NCBI RefSeq assembly: GCF_900110995.1
Contig: NZ_FOJF01000003.1
Span: forward strand, 682,001 to 746,000
Direction of reading: 5' to 3'
Length of the DNA stretch: 64,000 nucleotides
Source: Chitinophaga sp. YR573
GTDB lineage: Bacteria; Bacteroidota; Bacteroidia; Chitinophagales; Chitinophagaceae
This document shows, in pieces, positions 9,576-17,970 of the stretch (position 1 is the first letter of the stretch; each line of letters begins with the position of its first letter). A program made the position numbers and the translations under genes. The notes under the pieces were generated by a model, which saw only the letters and a program-made list of their open reading frames with translations, had not been told where the DNA came from and searched no databases.

Positions 9576-9612
9576 TGCAACGGTATTGCAAATTTTATGC
9601 AATATAGTTGCA
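9576..9612. promoter_or_regulatory. Two tandem TGCAA-N5-TTGCA operators
   Basis: Two 15-bp inverted repeats of identical design, TGCAACGGTATTGCA (9576-9590) and TGCAATATAGTTGCA (9598-9612), lie 22 bp apart centre to centre, about two helical turns. They sit between a -7 element (9625-9632) and the start of the TonB receptor gene (9545), where a bound dimeric repressor would block transcription. The symmetry and spacing are directly visible. A Fur/Zur-family repressor is a guess from the target genes. Confidence 0.65.
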
Positions 9613-9624
9613 AATAATTAAATT

Positions 9625-9632
9625 CAAAATTA
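9625..9632 (-). promoter_or_regulatory. -7 element (TAATTTTG) for the TonB receptor operon
   Basis: On the minus strand the sequence reads TAATTTTG, an exact match to the Bacteroidota TAnnTTTG -7 consensus. Transcription would start near 9620, just before the paired operators. No good -33 TTG was found at the usual spacing. Confidence 0.45.
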
Positions 9633-9759
9633 AAATTGGCTTAATAATCTTTTGGAGGAATTGGGGTGAAGTGATTAATATTTACACATCCTTCTATGAG
9701 TGAAGCCTTTAATTATTTTAGTTGAAGAATAAAGTCAGAATGGCTTTTAGACAATTGGT

Positions 9760-9767
9760 TATCTTTG
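9760..9767 (+). promoter_or_regulatory. -7 element (TATCTTTG) directly before the methyltransferase start
   Basis: TATCTTTG matches TAnnTTTG exactly and is only 6 bases from the ATG at 9774, so the transcript would have almost no leader. No clear -33 box is visible. Confidence 0.5.
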
Positions 9768-9773
9768 TCCGTC

Positions 9774-10328
9774 ATGGATGTAAGAGAACTTTGGGACGGC
9801 AGATTTACACAGGGATTACCTTCACTGGAAACCCCTGATCCTTTTTTTATAGAGATGTATGAACAGCATATCAGCAAATCATATCCATCAGGAGGGAAGG
9901 TGCTTGACCTCGCTGCCGGATTGGGAAGACATTCCCTTTTCCTGGCGGAACATCAGTGGAAAGCTACAGCTGTGGACATTTCAGCGGTAGCCATTGAGAA
10001 ACTGAAAGAGACAGCTCTTAGTCTTAATGTGCATATAGATGCGCTGATAATGGACATTGAAGACTATGATCTGCCCGCTGAATCATTTGATCTGATCATT
10101 TTGTATTATCACTTCGACAGGGCCCTCTTCGCTAAAATATTCAATGCACTTAAACCCGGAGGATTGTTCATCTGTAAACAGGCTTTTAGTAATATCCCCA
10201 AAGAAAACGCTCCGCTTCAAAAAGAAGAGCTACTTACATTAGTATCGTACTTTGATATGATCAGTCATCATGAAAGACCTGTAAAGGATCGTGGTGTGGT
10301 TGAATATCTTGGAAGGAAAAAGCAATAA
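9774..10328 (+). CDS. Class I SAM-dependent methyltransferase (TehB-like)
   Basis: 184 aa from ATG 9774; an in-frame TTG at 9765 overlaps the promoter element and was not used. The Rossmann motif I is 'VLDLAAGLGRHSLFLA', followed by an acidic motif II ('AVDIS'), and 'FDLIILYYHFDRALF' as motif IV. This layout fits the TehB/UbiE-like small methyltransferases that act on tellurite, thiols or other small molecules. The substrate cannot be told from sequence. It is followed by a DUF5655 gene and an HD-domain gene in what looks like one short operon. Confidence 0.85.
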   Translation: MDVRELWDGRFTQGLPSLETPDPFFIEMYEQHISKSYPSGGKVLDLAAGLGRHSLFLAEHQWKATAVDISAVAIEKLKETALSLNVHIDALIMDIEDYDLPAESFDLIILYYHFDRALFAKIFNALKPGGLFICKQAFSNIPKENAPLQKEELLTLVSYFDMISHHERPVKDRGVVEYLGRKKQ

Positions 10329-10359
10329 GATCTGGCTCCGCAAACTTAAAAAAAACAAA

Positions 10360-10701
10360 ATGAATGATTTTCTTCAGGGTAAACCACAACCTGCGATAGA
10401 ACTGTTCAATCACTTAGTAACATCATTTGATGAGATAGGGCCTGTGAGTTTACATCCGGCTAAAACAATGATAGGTATTGCTGCTGCTAAGAAGTTTGCC
10501 TACGTTATCCAGTTTGGTAAGAATTTTATAGATTTGGTGATTCCTTTTAAGCAGCGGTACGATGATAATTTATGCTTTCATAAAATTAAACCTGTACCAG
10601 GAAGTGATGACTTTAACCACCATGTAAGGATTTATAGCAAAGATGATATTAATGAGGAAGTGAGAGGATTTCTTAAAATAGCTTATGACAACAATGCTTA
10701 A
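10360..10701 (+). CDS. DUF5655 domain protein
   Basis: 113 aa starting at ATG 10360 (MNDFLQGKPQPAIELF). The frame is open back to 10291 but that part overlaps the methyltransferase. The layout 'F..L...FDEIGPVSLHPAKTMIGI' followed by 'KKFAYVIQFGKNFIDLVIPF' fits the DUF5655 family, small cytosolic proteins of unknown function that often occur alone or fused to DUF4287-type domains. It overlaps the next gene by 17 bases, so the two are probably co-translated. Confidence 0.7.
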   Translation: MNDFLQGKPQPAIELFNHLVTSFDEIGPVSLHPAKTMIGIAAAKKFAYVIQFGKNFIDLVIPFKQRYDDNLCFHKIKPVPGSDDFNHHVRIYSKDDINEEVRGFLKIAYDNNA

Positions 10702-11302
10702 ACAAACATTCCTGGAACTGACAGGAAAATATACCAGCAATCACCAGTTACAGGAAGATTTCTGGAAAGAGATTGAAACAAATTATTCAGAAGAGGGCCG
10801 TTACTATCATAATCTTCATCACCTTGAATATCTGTTGATAAAATTAACAGCAATAAAGGAACAAGTCAATGACTGGGATACGCTGCTATTCTCTCTCTAT
10901 TATCATGATATCATCTATAATGCTACCAGCGGGGATAATGAAGAGAAGAGCGCCGAATGTGCTGCAAAAACCCTTCAGCTATTGGGACTTGAAACGGATA
11001 AATGCGTAGCTCAGATTCTTGCTACAAAAGGACATACTGTAAGTCCTGATAATGATACCAATTTATTTACGGATGCAGATCTTTCTATATTAGGAGAAAG
11101 CTGGGAGTTATACCAGGAATATTTTCAGAAGATCAGAAAAGAGTATGCTATATATCCTGATACGGTTTATAACCCTGGCCGTACAAAAGTGTTACAACAC
11201 TTTTTAAACATGGAGAGGTTATTTAAAACAACAGCATTTTTTGATAAGTTCGAAAGTAATGCAAAAGACAATCTTTCAAGAGAACTAAAAACACTTGGTT
11301 AA
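10685..11302 (+). CDS. HD-domain predicted metal-dependent phosphohydrolase (COG4339 type)
   Basis: 205 aa. Conserved metal-binding motifs are visible: 'YYHNLHHLEYLL' (residues ~39-50), 'SLYYHDIIYN' (H-D pair, ~72-80) and 'FTDADLSILG' (distal Asp). These match the COG4339 group of HD proteins, frequently mis-named as receptor-subunit homologues in databases. The substrate is unknown; phosphomonoester or nucleotide hydrolysis is the family expectation. A second ATG at 10694 is possible. Confidence 0.8.
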   Translation: MTTMLKQTFLELTGKYTSNHQLQEDFWKEIETNYSEEGRYYHNLHHLEYLLIKLTAIKEQVNDWDTLLFSLYYHDIIYNATSGDNEEKSAECAAKTLQLLGLETDKCVAQILATKGHTVSPDNDTNLFTDADLSILGESWELYQEYFQKIRKEYAIYPDTVYNPGRTKVLQHFLNMERLFKTTAFFDKFESNAKDNLSRELKTLG

Positions 11303-11416
11303 TTAACCGGAATTATATTACACATCATATATTCATCCCCACGAAATATAAAAATTCCTGTACCTTTAAATTGATAAAAACGACACCCTCAAAGTAACAA
11401 CTGTCTCCCAGTAAGG

Positions 11417-11450
11417 GGCTAGGACCGTGTTGCCCAATAATTACCTAGCC
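11417..11450 (+). promoter_or_regulatory. 5' leader hairpin of the GH16 gene
   Basis: GGCTAGG (11417-11423) pairs with CCTAGCC (11444-11450) across a 20-base loop and ends 20 bases before the ATG at 11471. It could shape translation of the leader. The stem is only 7 bp, so the assignment is tentative. The rest of 11303-11470 shows nothing recognisable. Confidence 0.3.
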
Positions 11451-11470
11451 ACATTCTTTAAACCATACAT

Positions 11471-14400
11471 ATGAAAGCACCTCTATTGATTGCACTATTT
11501 TTGTTCCCTGTACTGGCCCATGCCCAGCAAAAGCTAGTCTGGGAAGAAAACTTCGAAGGAACAACGTTAAACCCTCTGAACTGGACCTATGAAACCGGCG
11601 ATGGCTGCGCCAAAAACAATTGCGGCTGGGGAAATGCCGAGTTGGAATACTACACAAACAGCACTAATAACGTAAGAGTAGAAAATGGTCACCTGATAAT
11701 AGAAGCCAGACGTGAAAATGTTGGCGGACAACCATTTACATCCGGCCGTATCAAAACCAGCGGTCGTGTATCGTTCCGCTACGGTACTCTGGAAGCAAGG
11801 ATAAAAGTGCCGCAGGTAGGCAATGGCTTATGGCCCGCTTTCTGGATGCTGGGAAGTACCGGTGGCGAATGGCCACACAACGGTGAGGTAGATATGCTGG
11901 AAATGGGATTTGCAGGCGCAATAGCGGCCGGAAAAGTAAATCAGACTGCTAGTGCCGCAACGCATTGGTGGACCGAAAATCCGGGCGGATATACGGGTCA
12001 TGCGAGCTATGCCAGGGATACTGTTACCCAGACTGTCAACCTGAGTGATGATTATCACTTGTACAAGCTCACCTGGGACAAGTCATTCATCACTATTTAT
12101 CTCGATAACAGCCCTTATTACAAAATTGCTATTGATGGTGGTAACGGTCTGGATGCTTTTCAACAGCCGTTTTACATTTTACTGAACCTGGCCGTTGGTG
12201 GTAATTATCCCGGTATCCATTCCGCTGCAGATGTAACAGCACCCTTACCCGGAGATATGCTGGTGGATTATATCCGCCTGTACCAGGATATTACCCAGGG
12301 AGATGAGCTGCTGTTGGGTACCGATAATGCACCGGAAGGTAATTACGGTATCTTCACAGATAACACACCTGTCAATGATAAAGTAGTATTTGGACAGGGA
12401 GCTAATTTATACTACTGGAATAATATCACAGATGTTGCTTCCCCGGTGCCTTTTGAAGGCAACAGCGTATGGGCATTTCATGCCAATGCTGCTAACTGGT
12501 TCGGATTAGGTGTTGCCAATGATGCAAAGAATATGAGCAACTATGCCAGCGGCAGCCTCAAATTCAATATGAAAACAGCGTCTGCTGCTACTTTTAAAGT
12601 AGGGATCTCTACAGAATCCGGCGAAGGCTGGGTAATGTTTAACGGCAGCAATGAACATGGTCTTGTAAGAGACGGACAATGGCATGAAGTCACCATCCCA
12701 GTAAGTGAATTCGGCGCGGTTGATTTGATGACTGTTAACCAGTTGTTCATGTTCGCCGGTGATGCTCCTGTTGCTGCTGCTGATTTCTATCTGGATAACG
12801 TATATTATACCGGTGGGGTATCTGCCAATCCCGCTCCGACAGTGGCTATCATTAATCCGGTGAAGGATACCCTGTTTACTACTCCGGCTGCTATCGCTAT
12901 TAATACTAACGCAACAGATAGTAATGGATCTATCAGTAAGGTTGATTTCTTTAACGGAGATAATTATCTGGCTACAGTTACTACCGCTCCGTTTAATTAT
13001 AACTGGCAAACATCTGTACAAGGCGTTGCTACATTGATTGCAAAAGCTACGGACAACCAGCAGAAAACAACCACATCTAAACCGGTGACTGTTTTCATCG
13101 CGGCTCCCGGTAATACAGCGCCACAGGTGAGTATCACTTCACCTACGCCTACTACTACTTTGCTGAAACCAGCTAAAGTGATTATCAGTGCCAATGTAAC
13201 GGATGATGGCTCCATCTATAAAGTAGAGTTCTACAATGGTACTACCTTGCTCGGAACAGTGACAAAAGCGCCTTATACTTTCACATGGAGTAATGTGGAT
13301 ATGGGTACTTATACCATCACTGCCAAGGCATATGATAATGGTAAACTCAGTACGGTATCATCACCTGTTACTTTTACTGTACAGGATAATAAAATACTCT
13401 CTGACCTTTATGGTATCTACAGCAACAATGCTGCTATTACCACTAAACTCACCTATGGGCAGGATGCAAACCTGTACGTATGGAATAATCTTACCAGCAT
13501 TGCCAATGCTGTACCTTATGAAGGCACGGAAGTAATGGCGTTTACAGCTGCTGCGGGTAACTGGTTTGGTCTTGGCGTGGCAAATGATGTACGCGATCTT
13601 ACACATTTCAGTAGCGGTTATCTGAAATTCTGGTTTAAGACTACTTACCAGGGTTCATTTAAGTTCAGCATCATTGCGTCTAACGGTCAGGTAGATTTCT
13701 CTTATGCAGCAGGAGAACAGAAGTTAGGATTAGTAAGAGATGGTGCATGGCATGAAGTTACTTTCCCTGTGAATACATTTACAGGAATAGATCTGGGTGC
13801 TATTACACAGGCATTTACTTTCTCCGGTGATGCACCTTCAGCTGCCGCAGATTTCTACATCGATAATGTATATTATACTACAGGTGTTCCTACCGGTACT
13901 GGTCCAAACCTGGCATTAAATAAAACAGCTACTGTATCTACTACAGAAAATGCAGGTACTATTGCATCGTATGCTGTTGATGGTGATATCAATACACGTT
14001 GGTCCAGTGCATTCGCCGATCCGCAATGGATCAGTGTTGATCTTGGTGCAGATTATAATATCAATGAGGTGAAGATCACCTGGGAAACTGCTGCCGCTGC
14101 AGATTACCAGGTACAGGTATCTACAGATCAGAGCACCTGGACTACCCTCAAAACGATCACAGGCAATACGGCATTGGTGAATGATAATACTGGTCTTTCC
14201 GGTCATGGCCGTTACCTGCGGATCTATGGTACTGCAAGAGTGACCCCGTATGGTTATTCTATCTTCGAACTGGAAGCCTATGGTTCACTGCATGCCAGCA
14301 CTTTAGCAGTAACTGGAACTAAAACAGGTAAATGGGTAGCCAGTTTATATCCGAATCCGGTAACCGGCAGTAAAGTGCAGTTATCATCCAGTGAAACATT

Positions 14401-14569
14401 GAAACAGGTTAAATTGGTGGATCTGAGTGGAAGGGTATGGTCTGATAAGACGGTATATTCATCCGGCGCTTATCCGGTGGATATAAGTTTGATCCCACAG
14501 GGGATGTATCTTTTGCAGATAGTAAATACAAAAAATGAAACGTTACTATTGAAGTTTATTAAACAATAA
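11471..14569 (+). CDS. Secreted GH16 beta-glucanase with duplicated accessory modules and T9SS sorting domain
   Basis: 1032 aa. Signal peptide (1-19), GH16 catalytic domain (~20-275) with the active-site signature E139-V-D141-M-L-E144, then two copies of a ~165-residue module (about 280-445 and 645-810; each has 'NWFGLGVAND', 'GLVRDG.WHEVT' and 'ADFY.DNVYYT'). Between them lie two bacterial Ig-like domains. A discoidin/F5-8 type C domain (~815-950, 'NLALNKTATVS', 'TRWSSAFADPQ') and a type A T9SS sorting domain ('LYPNPVTGSK...') close the protein. GH16 enzymes of this type cut beta-1,3 or mixed-linkage glucans. The duplicated module resembles galactose-binding-like carbohydrate-binding domains. 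It shares its discoidin module style with the next gene. Confidence 0.93.
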   Translation: MKAPLLIALFLFPVLAHAQQKLVWEENFEGTTLNPLNWTYETGDGCAKNNCGWGNAELEYYTNSTNNVRVENGHLIIEARRENVGGQPFTSGRIKTSGRVSFRYGTLEARIKVPQVGNGLWPAFWMLGSTGGEWPHNGEVDMLEMGFAGAIAAGKVNQTASAATHWWTENPGGYTGHASYARDTVTQTVNLSDDYHLYKLTWDKSFITIYLDNSPYYKIAIDGGNGLDAFQQPFYILLNLAVGGNYPGIHSAADVTAPLPGDMLVDYIRLYQDITQGDELLLGTDNAPEGNYGIFTDNTPVNDKVVFGQGANLYYWNNITDVASPVPFEGNSVWAFHANAANWFGLGVANDAKNMSNYASGSLKFNMKTASAATFKVGISTESGEGWVMFNGSNEHGLVRDGQWHEVTIPVSEFGAVDLMTVNQLFMFAGDAPVAAADFYLDNVYYTGGVSANPAPTVAIINPVKDTLFTTPAAIAINTNATDSNGSISKVDFFNGDNYLATVTTAPFNYNWQTSVQGVATLIAKATDNQQKTTTSKPVTVFIAAPGNTAPQVSITSPTPTTTLLKPAKVIISANVTDDGSIYKVEFYNGTTLLGTVTKAPYTFTWSNVDMGTYTITAKAYDNGKLSTVSSPVTFTVQDNKILSDLYGIYSNNAAITTKLTYGQDANLYVWNNLTSIANAVPYEGTEVMAFTAAAGNWFGLGVANDVRDLTHFSSGYLKFWFKTTYQGSFKFSIIASNGQVDFSYAAGEQKLGLVRDGAWHEVTFPVNTFTGIDLGAITQAFTFSGDAPSAAADFYIDNVYYTTGVPTGTGPNLALNKTATVSTTENAGTIASYAVDGDINTRWSSAFADPQWISVDLGADYNINEVKITWETAAAADYQVQVSTDQSTWTTLKTITGNTALVNDNTGLSGHGRYLRIYGTARVTPYGYSIFELEAYGSLHASTLAVTGTKTGKWVASLYPNPVTGSKVQLSSSETLKQVKLVDLSGRVWSDKTVYSSGAYPVDISLIPQGMYLLQIVNTKNETLLLKFIKQ

Positions 14570-14577
14570 TCTTAGTA

Positions 14578-14614
14578 AACGAGGCCATCCCAATAGGGGT
14601 GGCCTCGTTGTTTT
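14578..14614 (+). terminator. Intrinsic terminator of the GH16 gene
   Basis: AACGAGGCCATCCC pairs with GGGGTGGCCTCGTT (one G-T pair) around an AATA loop, followed by GTTTT. It begins 8 bases after the stop codon. Confidence 0.85.
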
Positions 14615-14675
14615 AGAATTGCTTTTTATATCTTTCCGTTCATGTAAATCTATCCTCACGTAATATAATTTCCCC

Positions 14676-14683
14676 TATATTTG
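14676..14683 (+). promoter_or_regulatory. Candidate -7 element (TATATTTG) for the sugar dehydrogenase gene
   Basis: TATATTTG matches TAnnTTTG exactly and would give a leader of about 95 bases. No convincing -33 box was found, so this is a weak call. Confidence 0.35.
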
Positions 14684-14783
14684 TTTACAGAATGCCATAT
14701 TTAGAGAACCCAGGAAAACCCGACCTAAATAACCATTTACATTAACGGACACCTATATTTATAATTCACAACAATTTCTTAAC

Positions 14784-17700
14784 ATGAGGAAAAACCTACT
14801 CAAAATTTACCAACTTTTGTGTGCTGTCAGCATCTGCCTGGTCCTCGCTACGAACCCGGCTTATAGCCAGTTGCCGGCAGGATTTATCCAGAAAAAATTA
14901 ACCGGAGATGTGATCAATGAAGCAACCGCCATGGTGCATGCACCCGATGGCAGAATCTTTATTGCAGAACGTTCCGGGAATGTAAAAGTTTTACAGAATG
15001 GCGTAGTGAGTACTGTGCATACAGTATCAACGACCACCGGATCCGAACAGGGATTATTAGGCATTGCCTTACATCCGCAGTTTGCGACTAACGGAAAATG
15101 TTACATTTTCTACACCAACGATTCAATGACAGTACATTACCTGGACATGATCGTGATCAGCACTGCTAACACCGTGACTTCCAGCACCAGGATCATGCAG
15201 TTTGATCCCATCATTAACGGATTCCACAATGGTGGCGCTATCCTGTTTAAAGATGGTTTACTGTACGTGGCTATCGGGGAAAGTAACTCCTCTGCAGAAG
15301 CTGTTAAACTGGATACTTACCGTGGTAAAATCCTGCGTTTAACAGAAGATGGTCAGCCAGCGCCAGGTAATCCTTACTACAATGTAGCCGGTGCTACCCG
15401 TCAGAAGAGGAGCATCTGGGCAATAGGCATGAGGAATCCATGGAAGATGAGCTTAGACCCCATATCTCAGAAGATTTTTGTAGTGAACGTTGGAGGTAAT
15501 TACGAAGAGATTGATGACGTTACCGCTCCTGATGCTTCAAAGAACTATAATTATGGCTGGGACCAGAATGGTAAGTCAGGCCCTGAACAGGATGCAAATA
15601 CTATCCTGCCTGTTTTTGCGTATCCGCACACTGATTGGGGTTGTGCCATCACTTCAGGTGTATTCTTTAATCCTGCTGCTACTAATTATCCGGCACAGTA
15701 CCTGAACAGATTTTATTTCTCTGACTGGTGTTCTGCCTGGTACAGAAGTGTAGATGCAACAAACCCCGGTACGGGTGGTTACCAGGAATTATCTGCTACT
15801 GGTTTTGGTTCTATTTTGGGTACCAGTGTAGGCATAGACGGTAACATCTATTATATTAAGTATAATACTACCGGTAGTGTATGGAGAATAGAATATGATA
15901 ACAACCAGGCACCTGCTATTGTTAATCAGCCGGTGAGCCAGACTGTAGTAGCGCAGGACCCTGTAACCTTCTCTGTTACTGCTTCAGGTGCAATACCGTT
16001 CACTTACCAGTGGCAGAAAGACACGGTGAATATAACCGGTGCTACTGCCAGCACATATACTATTGCAAAAACATCTGCCGCAGATTCAGGCAGCTACCGC
16101 GTAATTGTTTCTAATGGTGTCGGTAAGGTCACCAGCGCAGCAGCTACGCTGAAGGTGACGCCGTTTAATGCCAGACCAGTACCTCATATCATTACTCCGG
16201 TGGGTACACTTAAATGGAATGTGCTGGATACAGTACGTTTCTCCGGTAGTGCAACAGACCTGGAAGATGGAACTTTACCTGCTTCTGCGTATCATTGGGA
16301 AGTACGTTTCTTCCATAAAGACAATGCAGCCAGTGAACACTGGCATCCTGGTCCGGTAATTCCAACAGGTATTACATCCGGTACGTTTATCGCTGATAAT
16401 GGTGGTGAATCTTCTCCTAATATCTGGTTCCGTATCCTGTTAACAGCTACTGATTCACAGGGACGTACAGGAACGGATTCTGTAGATATTCAGCCTAATA
16501 AAGTAATTCTTACAGCAGATGCTACTCCGGCGGGTCTTAAACTGATTCTTGGTACACAGGAAACTACACCATTCAGTAAGACGTTCGTAGTGAATTCTGC
16601 TTTTGTATTACAGGCAGTTAGTCCACAGGTATTAGGCGATTCTTCTTATGCGTTCGCATCATGGGCTCATGGTGGAGATGCATTACAATCACTTCGTGTA
16701 CCTGCGGTGAATACCACTTATAAAGCTACTTATAAAGTAAGTGCAGCATTACAGAATCCTTATCTGGGTGTACCGGCTACTATTCCAGGTAAAATAGAAA
16801 TAGAGAATTTTGATTTAGGTGGAGAAGGGTATGCGTATCATGATGCTTCTACCGGTAATGCTGGTAATCAATACCGTACTACGGAAGATGTGGATCTGGA
16901 AAACTGTTCAGAAGGTGGATATAACATTGGTTATGTAGCAGCGGGAGAGTGGCTGGAATATACAGTGAATGTGACTACACCCGGCGTATATACGTTATCG
17001 GCAAGAGTTGCTAATCCTGGTGCTGCCAAAACATTCCATGCAGAACTGGATGGTGTGAACATCTCCGGAAATATCCCTGTTCCGACAACAGGTGGATTCC
17101 AGGCATGGCAGACGGTTTCAGTAACTACTCCGGCTTTAACAGCTGGTGTGAAAGTATTACGCATAGCATTGGACGCGACTGACTTTAATGTCAATTATGT
17201 AACCTTTAGTAATGGTAGTGGAGACACAACTGTACCAGGTGGTGGAGGTACTAACCTGGCGCTGAATAAACCAACTACTGTTTCTTCTGTTGAAAATGGT
17301 GGATTAGGTGGTAGTAATGCTGTTGATGGCAATCAGACTTCCCGTTGGTCAAGTGCATTCGCAGATCCTCAGTATATCTTTGTAGATCTTGGTGCTGTTT
17401 ACAATATCAATGAAATAAAGATTTATTGGGAGAATGCCTATGGTAAGAATTTCGAAGTACAGGTATCCAATGATTCTACTAACTGGTCTGCGGTAAAAAC
17501 GATCACCAATAATGCGACCGTGTTGAATGATTATACAGGATTAACGGCTACAGGCAGATATGTACGTATCTATGGTACCGTAAGGAATACACAGTACGGT
17601 TATTCTATCAATGAGCTGGAAGTATATGGTACCTTAAGCAGTGCATCCAGCCTGGCTTATGTTCCTGAAACAAAAGCAGATGGATTTAAACTGTATCCTA

Positions 17701-17900
17701 ATCCTGTTTATAGTACACTGACGATTGGAGGTATTAAGAATACACACACCTTCAATATCATTAACCTGTCTACTTCACAGGTAACGAAGATGGAATCAAC
17801 AAATGGTATTTTGAATGTAGGCAGATTATCTGCCGGTACTTATATTGTTGAATTTAAGGATGGTAATAAGATAGTGAGAAAGAAGTTTGTGAAGTTGTAG
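14784..17900 (+). CDS. Secreted PQQ-type sugar dehydrogenase fused to Ig, CBM6, discoidin and T9SS sorting modules
   Basis: 1038 aa. After the signal peptide (1-28) comes a glucose/sorbosone dehydrogenase beta-propeller (~30-375): 'EQGLLGIALHPQF', 'NGGAILFKDGLLYVAIGE', 'RGKILRL', 'GMRNPWKMS'. An Ig-like domain (~378-460), PKD-like region (~465-575), a ~75-residue unknown stretch, a CBM6-like domain (~670-810, 'GKIEIENFD', 'GYNIGYVAAGEWLEYTV'), a discoidin domain (~820-950) and a T9SS sorting domain follow. Such enzymes oxidise sugars with PQQ and pass electrons to acceptors such as lytic polysaccharide monooxygenases. Cell-surface or secreted location is expected. Start ATG 14784 begins the signal peptide. 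It sits beside GH16, suggesting joint polysaccharide attack. Confidence 0.88.
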   Translation: MRKNLLKIYQLLCAVSICLVLATNPAYSQLPAGFIQKKLTGDVINEATAMVHAPDGRIFIAERSGNVKVLQNGVVSTVHTVSTTTGSEQGLLGIALHPQFATNGKCYIFYTNDSMTVHYLDMIVISTANTVTSSTRIMQFDPIINGFHNGGAILFKDGLLYVAIGESNSSAEAVKLDTYRGKILRLTEDGQPAPGNPYYNVAGATRQKRSIWAIGMRNPWKMSLDPISQKIFVVNVGGNYEEIDDVTAPDASKNYNYGWDQNGKSGPEQDANTILPVFAYPHTDWGCAITSGVFFNPAATNYPAQYLNRFYFSDWCSAWYRSVDATNPGTGGYQELSATGFGSILGTSVGIDGNIYYIKYNTTGSVWRIEYDNNQAPAIVNQPVSQTVVAQDPVTFSVTASGAIPFTYQWQKDTVNITGATASTYTIAKTSAADSGSYRVIVSNGVGKVTSAAATLKVTPFNARPVPHIITPVGTLKWNVLDTVRFSGSATDLEDGTLPASAYHWEVRFFHKDNAASEHWHPGPVIPTGITSGTFIADNGGESSPNIWFRILLTATDSQGRTGTDSVDIQPNKVILTADATPAGLKLILGTQETTPFSKTFVVNSAFVLQAVSPQVLGDSSYAFASWAHGGDALQSLRVPAVNTTYKATYKVSAALQNPYLGVPATIPGKIEIENFDLGGEGYAYHDASTGNAGNQYRTTEDVDLENCSEGGYNIGYVAAGEWLEYTVNVTTPGVYTLSARVANPGAAKTFHAELDGVNISGNIPVPTTGGFQAWQTVSVTTPALTAGVKVLRIALDATDFNVNYVTFSNGSGDTTVPGGGGTNLALNKPTTVSSVENGGLGGSNAVDGNQTSRWSSAFADPQYIFVDLGAVYNINEIKIYWENAYGKNFEVQVSNDSTNWSAVKTITNNATVLNDYTGLTATGRYVRIYGTVRNTQYGYSINELEVYGTLSSASSLAYVPETKADGFKLYPNPVYSTLTIGGIKNTHTFNIINLSTSQVTKMESTNGILNVGRLSAGTYIVEFKDGNKIVRKKFVKL

Positions 17901-17920
17901 ATAATCAATCTTAGTTTAAT

Positions 17921-17960
17921 AAAAAGGAGTCTATCGGCATGCCGATAGACTCCTTTTTTT
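17921..17960. terminator. Perfect palindromic bidirectional terminator
   Basis: AAAAAGGAGTCTATCGGCAT and its exact complement form a loop-free palindrome with A-runs on one side and T-runs on the other. It serves the plus-strand dehydrogenase gene ending at 17900 and the minus-strand cassette ending at 17971. Confidence 0.9.
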
Positions 17961-17970
17961 ATGTTGTGGC

